64,000 bases of DNA from Tolypocladium sp. Sup5 PDA-1 (lineage: Eukaryota; Ascomycota; Sordariomycetes; Hypocreales; Ophiocordycipitaceae). Where the stretch lies: the NCBI GenBank assembly GCA_000750105.3, contig JPHH03000006.1, forward strand, positions 248,001-312,000, given 5' to 3'. Positions 12,615 through 24,163 of the stretch are shown in pieces. Below the pieces are notes generated by a model, which was not told the DNA's origin, did no database searches, and saw only the letters and a program-made list of their open reading frames with translations. The translations under genes were made by a program, and so were the position numbers. Each line of letters starts with the position of its first letter. Position 1 is the stretch's first letter.

Positions 12615-14178
12615 CACTGCCGCGTGGTTGAGGGATGGACTCCGACTTCCCCAGGTCTAGATGGCCTCTGTCCTGTGACTGCCGCAGAACGGCGGATGAG
12701 CAGTGCCGGGGTGACGCATCACCACCGCTCGACCAAACCGCCACTGGTCACGGCATCACGCACGCCCCCAGCTCAAACCGATTCTACCTACCGAGGCGCG
12801 CCCGCGACAGCCGGACTGCCGATTTGCTTACGACGCCGAGCCCACTTGCGCCCATCTGCCAGACCGCAGCCGTTCACGGGTGCTTGCGCGTCTTCTCGGC
12901 CGACGGTGCCGTCCCCGCCGAGACCCTCGACGCTCGACCCTTTCGGGCCAATCTCTATTTTTGTACGGATACCGACCAAAACGTCGTTTCTTCACCTTGT
13001 CTCGACAACCGCCCGTCACCCCATGCCCCTTACTTACGTCATCCATCACCCGACCCCAGCTTTTCTCGTTCCATTTTCCCGCGTTCATAATATTGCTAGC
13101 ACGGCGTTGAATACAGGCAGGCGACTGGCGCATATCGTGGTCAACCTGAGGGAATACGAGTGTACGTACCGCACCAACAGCGGAACAAACGGCACACTTT
13201 GCATATCTTGGCAGTGGTCTTGGCACGCCGCCCTCACTGGGGGGGGGGTTTTTGTTTTGTATATGCCGCGCCTCCTCTGTTGAACGGAGTACATTTCTAA
13301 TTAGCAGCTACATACGTACGGACTATACACTGAGCTAGTAGCACGGAGTACGAATAGTCATATTTATGAGCCCATGTGCGATTGATAATTTGACGCATCA
13401 TTGACGCGTATTCAATACCGTGCACCTCTGTGAGCCACATGGGACCCGTTTTGCTCATCGCGCGGCGCCCAGAAACGCCACGTTTGTGCCGTTGTCGGCG
13501 CCGACCACTAGACAATCTTTTTACACGCCCCCCCTTTTTGGGGATGGCAGGCCAAAACGGTCGTTGGATCCTCAAAGGGGCCTCTGGTAGTCCGCACGTA
13601 CGCAGCAATGGCTTTGCCGTTGACGAGGTTGGAATGCATTTCAGAATGGCTTGTCACTCACGCCGGGGGGGGGATGGCGGAGGTCTGCTCGAAAACCCAT
13701 CGTAGGCATGTCTCAAGCCAAGCGGCACCAGCAGTCAAATATACTTCATCTGGTGATACATTGTCTCGTCAACTAAATATGTACGGAGCGCGTCGACTTG
13801 CCAGAGACAAAAGTAAACAACAAGGAAAACAGGAGCAGCCGTGGTCGGAACAGGAAAATCAAATAAAAAATATGCTACCTTATCCTAAAGGTATTACTAT
13901 TCGCTGGCACACATGCATATCGCTGTGGCAGCTGCCGGCCGTAATCCCCCAACGCCGAAGCCCCAATGGTCATATCAATCCCCCTTTCCGCTGCCCCAGA
14001 TGGCAGTCAGATCGACAGCTTGCAGTAAGTAGTATATAGAATCAAAACGCGACCATGCACTCGAGCACCCTTCCCTCGTCGAGGGGGATGCGTGCTTCGC
14101 CGGGACACCCCTCTATTCCCATCTATCGTTGCCGTTTTGTCTTTAAAAAAATGGGTATCAATGCCGCTTCCACCGTTG
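12615..14178. other. Intergenic, convergent 3' ends, no supported gene
   Basis: This 1.6-kb stretch lies between the 3' ends of the RMD1-family gene and the transporter gene. Short overlapping frames only. G and C homopolymer runs occur at about 13243-13250, 13528-13543 and 13663-13672, and near-copies of the TACGGAGTA motif are at 13283-13291, 13342-13350 and 13782-13790. The A/T-richer segment around 13740-13910 is the least gene-like in base composition. Confidence 0.55.
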
Positions 14179-15423
14179 CTACCTGGATTCCTGTTCCACG
14201 GGTTTGTATGCCGCTTGTTGCGACCTCTTCTTGTTGTCCAGCTCAGCCTTGCTGTAGATTGCCGCGCCAAACATGGTCACGGCCATGCCCGCTCCGTTGA
14301 GCAGGTCGACAGTGACGTTGAAGATGAAGATGCCGATCAACACAGTCAGGCACTGCTTCAGGTTGCCGCATACCGTCATCGTCAAGGCGCCGGCCAGCTT
14401 GTTCGTGGTGAATGAGGATACGTTGAGTAGGAAGGCGAGGAAACCGTTGCCGGCCAGGGAGGCGATAGCAGGAGGCAGCGAGATGTCCCCCTTTGCAATG
14501 AGGTCCCGGAATCCGCCAATCTCGCCCGTAGCGGTGGCGCACGCCAGGGCCTGCAAGGCAGCCAGGGGAGACATGCGCATCACAAACTCTAATGGTGGGA
14601 GCGCTAGTGATCCAGTCATGAATCGGTTGGTGACGACGGTCTGATGAGCTGTTAGACAAAAGGCGGCTCCGTCCTGAATGGGTACTGGCTCTGAGACGTA
14701 CCTTGACAGCGGCCAGGACAACGCCAAAGATGGTGAGGAGGAAGCCGGCATCGGTAAACGTCATCTCGCCGGCGGTTGTCATTGCTGCGCCGATGATAAG
14801 GGGCAGCAGGGACAGATATGTCATGGTGCTGTAGGTGCGGCCGTACCACACACGGTAGATCAGGATGGTGAAGATGGGGCACAGCATGCGCATCGTCTGG
14901 TAGAATGGTACGGACACCATGGCGAGGGACAGGTTCGAGAGCGCGATGTTGGCCGTGAACAGGGCGCTGAAGGCGACGAGGGCCAGGTGCTCGCGACGTC
15001 CCATGCGCGACAGCTTGAAGTAGCCCATATGCATCATGGAATATGTGCCCATGCTGGCGAAGGAGGCGTGCAAACAGGTGAGAAGCCATGGAAAGGCAAA
15101 CTGCACCGCGGGGCTTTGGTCAGCATGCGACTGGTGATATCTTGGCCACGGGCGGGGGCCCGTCAGGGGAAGCCGGGAAAACTCACCATGCCCAGGACGA
15201 GCTTGTTGTAGAGTGTTAGGAGGAGGGAGAAGAAAAAGTAGGTGCCCAGCCAGGCGAACTTAATCGTGCTGGGAATCGAGTACTCGTGATCGAGGTTATC
15301 GTCACTCGGGGGTTCTGGGCGGCCAGCATCGCTCTCGACATCGTGATCGTCTGGCTTTGGATCCCGATCTTGCTCCTCGGACGTAAGCAAGGCCACCGGC
15401 TCGTCGTCGCTGCGGCGAGCCAT
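14179..15423 (-). CDS. Nucleotide-sugar / triose-phosphate-type transporter
   Basis: Predicted drug/metabolite-transporter superfamily protein with a TPT domain, likely a Golgi or ER antiporter that exchanges a nucleotide sugar (or similar) for a nucleoside monophosphate. The substrate cannot be read from sequence. Three exons: 15423-15187, 15100-14702 and 14640-14179, joined by introns of 86 nt (GTGAGT...GCAG) and 61 nt (GTACGT...ATCAG), all phase 0; product 365 residues. The first about 50 residues are acidic and cytosolic (MARRSDDEPVALLTSEEQ...). They are followed by about ten hydrophobic segments, beginning with FAWLGTYFFFSLLLTLYNK, the usual first helix of this family, and including FYQTMRMLCPIFTILIYRVWY. 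The C-terminus is KPVEQESR. The length fits the family (330-400). A GDP-mannose or UDP-sugar carrier is plausible but not distinguishable. Confidence 0.88.
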
Positions 15424-17024
15424 TGTGGTTCGGGGAGGGTGGATGGACTGAGGATTGGAGCAGTAGTCGGTGTGTCCGTCGGGAATCGCTGCGAAAAGGT
15501 CCGGGCCGTTGCTTCTTTACTTTGGCGCACAACGCATGTTCCTCCGGTCCAAGGCGACCGTTGACGGAAAGCCCGACTGTCCTGGCAGAGGAGGACGAAG
15601 GTTTTAATCGGATCGCGAAGCAGAGACGGCGACGACCCCTCTCGATGCCAGACGGTAGGTTTGTGTGCAGCGCGTGCGAGAAGCGTTGAAGGGTTGCTCT
15701 GCGGGCTGCGGGAGAAGGCGAGGTCCAAGACGAGCCAGTCAGAACCGAAAGGAATAAGCAAGCTTCGGCAGCGACAGAACAACAAGAGAAGAAGTGAGCG
15801 GAGGAAATCAGAACGACTCCAGTAAAGAAGTGATGAGCACGGGATCCCAAGGAGCAAGTGGGAAGAGCGTGGAGGGGAAGGAAGGACGAAGGAAGTGCAA
15901 GCAGCAGCAGTGGTAGGTGTAGTCCGTGGTGGTGGTGCCAGCGGGAGGAAGTCGCTACCTACTTAATGTGTGAGGTCAGGCACAGAATGGTGGATTGGAT
16001 GTGGACTGTGCCTGCCAGGGAAGGGGAAAGGGAGTGCGCGCGGGAGGGTGGGCGTGTAAGAGGTAGCGGGTACCGCGCAGCTCCAGGCGCTGCGGGTGCT
16101 GCAGCGCTGCAGCAGGCGGTCGAGTGCCAAGAACTGGGCGCTGAGTAGCCTGTGTCGGCGCCGGGAAGTGGTCAGCTCCGACGCCCAGGCAGGTACCGGT
16201 ACCTTCGCGACGGAGCCGAACTGCCCGGGCACGCGCCACAGGGACCGCGAGATTTAGGCTGTGGTGCCCGCTGGACGAGGTAAATTAGAGTGAGAGTGAG
16301 GTGGGGAGGGCGAGCCTTGGCACTCGGGTCTGGTACAGCTACAAGTGGAGGGCCGCTGGCAAGCCATGCACCGTGCTAGCGGGTGCCGCCAGGGGTGTCC
16401 CTTTTCTACTTGGCTGCCACCCTTGACGAGGGGGAGCGGCGTCTGTCAGCCCATGGACACAAAGTACGGATTACACTACGAGCATTCTTCAACCACCAGC
16501 ACAGTGATGGTCGCTGCTAGCGGTTCACTGTCGTGTGTGCCAGTGCTCTACAGTGTGCAGTACGTATCACAGTTCGAGAAAGCGCGGCTGTCCTTTCATC
16601 ATCTGCGTTCTTCATCTTCGTCGTCCTCAAGCCTCAAGTCCGAGCGCCTCGGTGGCTTCAGGGGCTCCCGTCTTTCGCTGGAGCGCCGCTGCCCGCACAT
16701 TGGACGTACTCGCAAAGCGCACAGATCTGGCCAAGTCCCGCCTCCCGTCCCGATCCATCGTCATTGTATCGTACGAAGTAGGTCTGTCAGCGCCCGCCGG
16801 CTCGTGCAAAGGAGGCGAAGCAGCTGGCCAAGAAAAGCAGTGCACACTGTCCGTACCGGGGAGGAACTGGCAGGGGAACCGGGTGGCTTGGAAGCTGAGC
16901 GCGACTGGGACCAGCCGACCAGGATATGCCTCCCCAAAGCCTTGGCATGCTCTGAGCTGGGCCCAACAGCGACAGCGCGTGACAACTGTGGCTGCCAGTG
17001 GGTAAGCGAGCACCTCACCTCAAG

Positions 17025-18693
17025 TACTCCGTACTGTAATGAAATTGTCGACACGCCACGGATATACGAAGTACTGCGAGTACTAGTACTGGCGTGGGAC
17101 TGGGGAAGCAAGAGGCTCAACGGCGCAAAAGAGGCGACGCCATGGCAGAGCTAATTCCAAGCCCTATTTGCCATCCGATCCGTTTCTCACTGGGGCCGAC
17201 CCAGGCGAACGGCCGCCCGAGTTTATCCATCTGTGGATATTGCAACAGGCCTGGGCATGGCATGGCATGGCAGCATGACAAGACAGGCAGGAGTGGCATG
17301 CAACTCGAATGAAGGGATGGGATTCCCCATGGCGGAGGGGCGCGGTTTCGGGCTCGTCCAGCACCGGCGCTGGGTTGCGGCCCATGCCGATCTTCAACGA
17401 CGGAACAGCATCCCAGTGGAAGCGAAGCGAAGCCTGGGGGCGGCATGACGCCCACCAGCTACGGAGTACAACTGGGACATCTGCGGCAGCGAAATTGTGT
17501 GTTGAACGCAGCGGCAGTCACTGAGACACGGCATAGGGGTCGAGACGACGGCCTCAACGTGCGAGTAAAGTTATGGTGCCCGACAAAGCAATGCCAAGTC
17601 AAGCAAGAGCTGCAAGACCGAATCAACTTGCAAGAAATGACGCTACTTTATGAATAAGCTATTACGAGTATCCGTACGGACTAGTTGCTGACATGACGAC
17701 AAGACATTATCATCACCGCCGGCATACAGTATTCCTGGGCGGCTCCACGGTTGGAGGAGTATCGGTAGCCATAGGTCGAATTTGGCATGGGCAAATAACA
17801 CGCCAGATGCGCCAGCCAAGCCCAGCCAAGCCAGGTGTCGGCCAGCGTCTCGCGCGCGCTCCTCCCTGGACCGTGATGCACTGGGACTCGAGGTATTGCG
17901 AAATGCGAGCGCCGACGCTTCCGGGCCTTGGCGACGGTTAAATCCTCGCCGTGTTGGCATGTTGGCTGCGGCGGCAGCTTCAAAGTTTGTTGTTGATGAA
18001 CTGTTTCCGATAATGTCGTGTGTTTGCGGGCCTACGAGGCATTGGAGGCTAGCCCGCGACGAGGCGGCGATGGACGCCAATTCCGTAAACGCCGACCCCG
18101 GCGGTTTGCCACAGGGGCAAGCCACAACAGGAGTGTCGTGTGCCCTCATCTGGTCTTGTGCTTCACAAGGGCAAGGGAGGGGGGACGTAGGAAGTACAAG
18201 ACATGAGTTGTGAGAGGAGAGGACGGAACGAACTCGCAAACAAACTGAGCCTCTCGCCAAGGGCCTTGGCTGGTTTCACAGGCTGTGCGATGTGCAATCA
18301 CAACATCGACCTGGAAACCTTTCAGTTGAACTACAATGCTACAATACGAGATCTGCATTGCCCAGGGCACTTGGAGTCGTAGGTGATGAGCGTACGGAGT
18401 ACTCGTACGAGGACACTTCTTTTGCCGTTGATTCGCCTGGGCGTTGATTGGCAACCCCTGACTGACGGCTTCTCCCGCATTCCGCGACTCCGCCACAGCG
18501 ACTTGGCTGTCAAGGCCGACGACCTGTGCCACCTGTGCCACACGAGGCTGCATCTGGCAACGTCGTTGGCCCGCGCAGGCGACGACGCACGACAACGACG
18601 CACGAGAAACCGGACGCTCTGCCAGCGTGATGCTCGTGCTGCTTGCTGTAGCCGTAGATACGGAGTTAAGGGAGTAGTCCGTGGTACGGAGTA
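17025..18693. repeat. Cluster of the dispersed TACGGAGTA motif
   Basis: Four exact copies lie in 1.7 kb: 17025-17033 (as TACTCCGTA), 17460-17468, 18393-18401 and 18685-18693. Variants lie at 18659-18667 (TACGGAGTT) and, just outside, at 18855-18863 (TAGTCCGTA). The copy at 18393 continues into CTCGTACGA, making a longer run of alternating TAC/GTA steps. The function is unknown. Confidence 0.75.
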
Positions 18694-18710
18694 GCCGTCA
18701 GTCAGGGTTG

Positions 18711-18779
18711 CCAAGCGGAAGCCAAGTGGAAGCCAAGTGGAAGCCAACTGGTAGCCAAGTGCAGGCCAACTTGGCCAAG
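18711..18779. repeat. Degenerate 11-bp tandem repeat
   Basis: About six copies of an 11-mer close to CCAAGTGGAAG. The first three are nearly identical and later ones diverge (CCAACTGGTAG, CCAAGTGCAGG, then a truncated copy). It lies in non-coding sequence. Confidence 0.85.
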
Positions 18780-19940
18780 TCGAATTGCTTGCCCACAAAT
18801 GCCCTGTCTTGGCTTTGCGCTAGCTCCCGTGAGACGGGCGGTTCCAGCAGTACATAGTCCGTACTCGTAGTTGAGTGCCGAACCACCTACGCAACGACGC
18901 TGTCCGTGGACACTGGCACAAATGCGCAGGCGAGCAACAGGACGGACGAGTCCCGAGCAAAAGGGCATCGACTGTTTGGTGTTGACGGTTGATTGCTGAT
19001 CTCGGCTGCACCATCGGCGCACCAACGGCGCATGGCCAGATGCGGCAATCTGGCGGCCGCCGCGTGGGCGATCTCTGAGCCAAGTTACGCACATGACGGC
19101 CCTGCGCGACGAAATGTCCCAGCAAATCAGTCTCCCGCCTGCCTGTACTGTACGGACTATCGGTCCAGCGGCCAGATGCTGCCCCTGATCGGCCCAGCGA
19201 ATGTCGCCATCACCCACCGGCGCTGGGGCGAAGGGGACCGCCGCGGGCCTGCAATAGGCTCGCCCGTCTCGCGCTACCGACACCATCGTCAAGCCACAGG
19301 GGGCCGGCGATGGAGGGACCTGAATCAGCGTCGTCCAGTGCTTCGATAAGGTCAGCAGCCTCTGCTCCGTAGGTATCTGCGCCTGCAGGCGGCTCCATTG
19401 CCCTGAACGGGCGTGACCAGGGGTACCTTACACGTAAACTTACCATCGCCAGTTTATGGGGCGCCGCGGCGCACGTCGCAATTATACCGGGCGTGGGATG
19501 GCTTCGATGGCTTGCAAAGTTGCAAGAAGCCCCCAGTCATTTGTTTGCAGCCGCATCTGGCCAACGGGGGTGGCATGGGGATGCCCCTGGCCATGGATGC
19601 TTTGCCGATCATGCGTGATGGAGGGGCATCTTCAGCTCGCCCATGGAGGAATTTTTTGTTGGCAGCCCGCCGATCCAGGAACATCGCATCTTCAGCAGCG
19701 GCGGATGCAGCCGCAGGGACGCAAAGGGCCCGGGGACTGATGCATCGTTTAGGCAGTTCAAGTCTCACAGAAACAGATCGCCGGTCGGGCCGGTGTTGCG
19801 CATAAGATGCCGGGCAGCCACCATCTCGGCCCATCTCGTCACGGCGCTGGCACGACGTGGGACCGAACTGGGGGATCATCGTTGGTGATGGATGGCAAGT
19901 GATGGCCTGACGCCCGCGAGCGAGCGAGGGAGCAGGCAAA

Positions 19941-19973
19941 CATGGAGCATGGACATGGACATGGACATGGACG
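19941..19973. repeat. ATGGAC hexamer repeat
   Basis: About four to five copies of CATGGA/ATGGAC in a row in the region upstream of the glycosyltransferase-like gene. A simple repeat with no coding context. Confidence 0.7.
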
Positions 19974-20301
19974 CAGGAAAGCCCCGGCAACAGCGGCAGC
20001 CAAGAGCGAGTAGAGACGAAAGGGAAACGAAAGAGGCTGCTGCTGGCGTGTAAGCCCACCCGACCTCACCCATTCATTCCCCAGATGGACGGTCGCGGTG
20101 GGACGTCGGCCAGCCTCGCTCACCTCCCTCTCCGTCCTCTCCCTACCATCACCATCGTCCCCGTGTCCTGAGAGCTTGTTGTTTGCGTCGTCCCTTTTGG
20201 CCCTTGGGCCGTCCTCTCGCTCCCTTTTGCGCGTGCGCCTGCTCACGTATTCGTTGCGTTATCCTCCCTGGCGCGCCAACGCCGCGGGTCGTCGGCCCAT
20301 C

Positions 20302-22288
20302 ATGTCGCTTTTTACCTTTGTACGGCGCAAGCCGGTGCTCATAGCTTTCGTCGTCGTCGTTTGCCTGGTGTTGGTCTACTCGCGGCCGACGCTGGACACG
20401 GTACGTTGGCACATGCCTCTTGTCCATCTGGCGCAGAGATATCGCGACTAACACGGCCAACGCCCTCCAGGAGCGGTTCAGGAACATCCTCCCGCACCAC
20501 TCGAAGCCCGCCCAGGACTCGAATCTGCAAACAAGCAGCGCTGGCCCAACGCCCACGGCAACAACCGCATCGCTACCGCTGTCCACGGGTGCCCGGTCGA
20601 CGGCCGCGCCCCAGCCGAGTCCAAGCAAGCCCAGCGCCCCAGAGGAAAAGACGTCGCAGCTGCACTACCTGATACCGGCCAGCCGCGGCAACCTCCAGCT
20701 ATGCTACAACCTGGTCTCGTCGGCCGTCAACCGCTACCCCGTGCCCACGCTCCTCGGCTGGAACGGCACCGGCGAGTTCGACGCCGCCCGCACGCACCTG
20801 GCCAAGCTGCGCGCCATGAAGCGCTACTTCCACTCGCTGCAGCCCCGGGAGGACGACGACCTGGTGCTCATCGTCGACGGCTACGATATCATGCAGCAGT
20901 TGCCCCCCGAGGTCATCGTCGAGCGCTACTTTGGCATCGCCAGCAAGGCCGACGCCCACCTCGCCGAGCGCTTCCGCATCACCGTCGACGAGGCCCGCGC
21001 GCGCAACCTCCGCCAGACCATCTTCTGGGGCCCCGACAAGATATGCTTCCCCATGGACTTCAGGGCGTCGCGGTGCTGGGCCGTGCCCCCGTCGACCCTC
21101 GGGCCGGGGGCCTTTGGGCCCAACTCGTGGAACGGGGACATGTTCTTCGCGGACCCGCGCTGGCTCAACTCGGGGACCGTCATCGGCCCCATCGACGACG
21201 TTCGGCGGCTCATCGACGCCACCGTGGACGAGATCGCGGCCACGCACGACCCAGAGTACGAGTTCCGCGAGTCGGACCAGTACTACATCTCCAACGTCTG
21301 GGGCCGGCAGGAGTACTGGCGCTCCAAGCTGGCCGCCAACGGGTCCGACGTCGAGGGCGGGCCCGGCGACCGCATCCTCCCGGAGAAGGCGGCCTCGGGC
21401 GCGGACACGGAGCTGCACATCGCCGTCGAGTACGAGTCGGCCCTCTTCCAGACCAAGGCCGGGTACGAGCCCTTTGTCGGCTACCTGCAGTTCAACGAGA
21501 GCGGGCTCACGGCCAGCATGAACGTCGACATGTTCGGCCTCGGCGCCGCGTTTGAGCCGTTCCCGATCGCGATGCCGGAGAACGTGCGCGCGGCGCTGAC
21601 GAGGCTCTACGACGCCATCCCGGAGGCGCACCCGGGCTCCGCCGCCGCGGACTGGCTCCGCACCGCCTACCTGGGCGTCAACCTCGTCACCAAGCACATC
21701 TACGGCCTGTGGCACTGCACGGGGCCCAAGGAGTGGATCGACCTCGAGTACCCGACGCTGTGGTGGTACCCCTTTGTGCCGTCGCTGCTCAGGGCGGCCG
21801 TGCGGTCGTCGCAGGCGGGCGACGTCATCTCGGCGCGGCCCATTGACGGGCGCAGGTGGGTGTCCAAGACGTTTTATCCCGATGGCGAGACGCTGGGGAG
21901 CGAGTATGGCGGCGCGTGGTCGGACGAGGTTGAGGGGGGGAAGTTTGTGCCCTGGAGGGAGCTCTGCGGGCCGCATGAGGAGATCCTCTTTCGAGGGGAA
22001 CAGGGCGGCGTGCCATTATCACAGCCGCCGCCGCCTCCTCCTCCTCCTCCTCATCCTCATCCTCATCCTCATGCTACTCCCTCTCCTCCTCCACCACCAC
22101 CACCTCCTCCACCACCACCTCCTCCTCCTCCTCCTCCTCCTGCTTCACTACCACCGCCATCACCACCACCTCCTCCTCCTGCTGCTTCATTACTAGCACT
22201 AGCACTACCACCACCTCCTCCTCCTCCTCCTCCTCCTCCGCCCTCTGGCCCAGTGGTGAGGCGAGTCGAGGTGAGGCGGCAGTGGTAG
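20302..22288 (+). CDS. Type II membrane glycosyltransferase-like protein with proline-rich tail
   Basis: Predicted Golgi/ER type II membrane protein with a glycosyltransferase-like domain resembling the PLOD/LH3 glycosyltransferase fold. The donor and acceptor are unknown. Exons 20302-20400 and 20471-22288 are joined across a 70-nt phase-0 intron (GTACGT...GACTAAC...CTCCAG), giving 638 residues. Residues 1-33 hold a short basic head and a signal anchor (PVLIAFVVVVCLVLVY). A Ser/Thr/Pro stem follows to about residue 90, then the lumenal domain. Diagnostic motifs are LIVDGYDIMQQLP (a DxD-like metal site), WNGDMFFADPRWLNSGTVIG and ESDQYYISNVWG. From about residue 552 the protein is a run of Pro, His and Ala encoded by CCT/CCA microsatellite (22025-22245), ending VVRRVEVRRQW. 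That tail is probably not part of the enzyme. The body is well supported; the exact activity is not. Confidence 0.85.
22025..22245 (+). repeat. In-frame CCT/CAC trinucleotide repeat (Pro/His-rich)
   Basis: About 220 bp of near-continuous CCT, CAT/CAC and CCA triplets inside the last exon of the glycosyltransferase-like gene. It codes for long proline runs broken by His, Ser, Ala and Leu. It is strongly strand-asymmetric (polypyrimidine on the plus strand) and expected to vary in length by slippage. Confidence 0.92.
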
Positions 22289-24163
22289 CAGGCCCGCGAA
22301 CCATTCAATATCGTGATCGCGGATCATAACTACTTTCATACCTACGTAACGGCCGAGGCGAGCGACGAGAGAAAAAGTTTAGAGTGCATTTGAGCACGCA
22401 AGGCATGTGTATATTACACTGGATGGGCGTTATTGGGCAAAGAGGATGCTCTCTTTGATTCTTTCTTGCATTCGTATAGCACAGCACTTTCCTTGTTAAT
22501 ATCTTTCTCTTCAGGATTATGCGTTGGGATGGGGCGAGTGGGAGACAGCGACAGAGGCTTGAGACTGAGAGAAGCGGTGGTTGAGCTGGAGTCCTCGCAT
22601 CCATCATATGATGCTGTTGAAAGGGGGTCCGTGGCGGTTTGGTGTTGGTAGCGGTAGTTGCTTTTCCCGAGCAGACAGATGCATCAACAGGACTGCATGT
22701 CGGATTTGAGTTTCATTGATGCCGACCTTGTTCTTCCATACAACTGCCGAGCCCAACTCCCAGAGGCAGGCACGCGACTCGCACTCCACCGAAACTCCAC
22801 CGACGGGCCGCGGCTTGCGCGGCTACGGACTGTTGACGCCGTGCTCCGTGACCGTCACGGCTGGCTTCGATATCAAAGTCCGCTGCGAATCCCGTTGATG
22901 ATGCATCCCTCCCACCGGCGATGGAAGACAGACAAACCAACAACTCGTATATCATATACTCCGTCCAAAGCACAAAGTTGAAATTTCAAGTTCGTGTTGC
23001 GCGATTCGTCGCCCAACGGAGCCATCTCCGGTGCCCACGTGCCCGCGTGCCCAGATTGCCAAGTGTCTCTGTCATTAGGATATTAGCCCAAGGATTCCCC
23101 CTGAGTCTGCGGTGTGCGATTCTCCATCTCAGCGAAAGCCAAGATCTCTACCGGTACGGAGTACTTGCGGGCGCGTCGCAGGGGCGTGTGTCTTGTGTGC
23201 TTGGCGGTTCGTTAGATGGGGTCTTTGATTTCTTTAATTGTGGCGCAGTGCAGGCGGCAGTCCGTGCGTGATCAGAAGATGAAAGAGTAAGCTTGTTCCA
23301 AGTACGGAGTAGTTGCGCCCTTTTTTCGGTGTTGGTCACGCGTTGGTTGGTTCGAGTTTAGATGTAAAGAACGCGGGATAGGCGGTTCTGGAAAGTTCGT
23401 ATCCGAATGCTTGGGAACAAGCCAGATACACGAGCCTTATACGGACTACGTTGGGGCGGACTTGCTGCTCCTTTTAGTAACTGGTGCTGCGAGTGAGGTT
23501 GTCGCGGGTGGCTGTTGGTTGGCGGTGATGACACACGCTGCTGTTGAATTTGTCTCCGTCGGTACCGCGTATCCGTTCATGAGGAACAGTATACTGTCAT
23601 TTAACCAAAGACGCTTCTCAAACAAGCGCAAGTGCCAGCCAGGCCAAAAAGTGGCGGCTAAACACAACCAACGGCGTCTGCACTCTGTATAGCGTCCGTG
23701 CGACCCTTATCGCTCAACTCCGCATCGCCATCGCCAAACCCGCCGCGCACCGCCACCGTCGTATCCGAAACACGACTCCGACACGAGCCAGACTGCCGGG
23801 TCCAGCGAGGGCCGGCGGTTCCTGACCCCCGCCCCGGGATCCCGTGGGGTTTGGTGGTGCTCCGCATGAATCGGGGCTGTGCAGGGGCGAACCCAAAAGA
23901 TGACGAGATCCGGGGTGCCTACACCACTTGCACCACCGGCAAGAAGAGTAGATGGGAATAGAGTTACTAGTTTGGCCGTGATAACGCCGTCTCTGTTCGG
24001 TGTATCGCATTGAGAGGCAAGGGAAAGGTAAACACGACGCTATGCTCTTCAGATATACACACCCCCTATTTTCTGGTAGATGCAAGCAACATGGCCACGC
24101 ACACACAAAGCAGCAGCAAACAACAAAGCGTCTGCTTCGGCCACACAACGCCACGACATCTCT
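22289..24163. other. Intergenic, convergent 3' ends, no supported gene
   Basis: This 1.9-kb stretch lies between the glycosyltransferase-like gene and the copper ATPase, which converge. Only short frames without domains are present. Two exact TACGGAGTA motifs lie close together (23155-23163 and 23303-23311), and TACTCCGTC occurs at about 22958. Confidence 0.6.

Larger units (their letters stand above)
15424..20301. other. Long intergenic region (4.9 kb), no supported gene
   Basis: This region lies between the transporter start (minus) and the glycosyltransferase-like gene (plus), so both promoters should be here. Frames up to about 270 codons exist (for example 16345-17154, plus) but lack recognisable domains, splice continuity or protein-like composition. 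It contains a cluster of the TACGGAGTA motif and its variants (17025-18863), a tandem 11-bp repeat at 18711-18779, a palindrome GGTACCGGTACC at about 16193-16204 and an ATGGAC repeat at 19941-19973. A lineage-specific gene cannot be excluded. Confidence 0.55.

Noticed and set aside
15424..20301. A gene in the 4.9-kb gap, for example 269 codons at 16345-17154
   Set aside because: No domain, composition typical of noncoding frames, and several copies of the intergenic TACGGAGTA motif lie within or beside these frames.
20699..21976. 425-codon minus-strand frame opposite the glycosyltransferase-like gene
   Set aside because: Antisense shadow in very GC-rich coding sequence, with Gly/Arg/Val/Leu-rich translation and no family motif.
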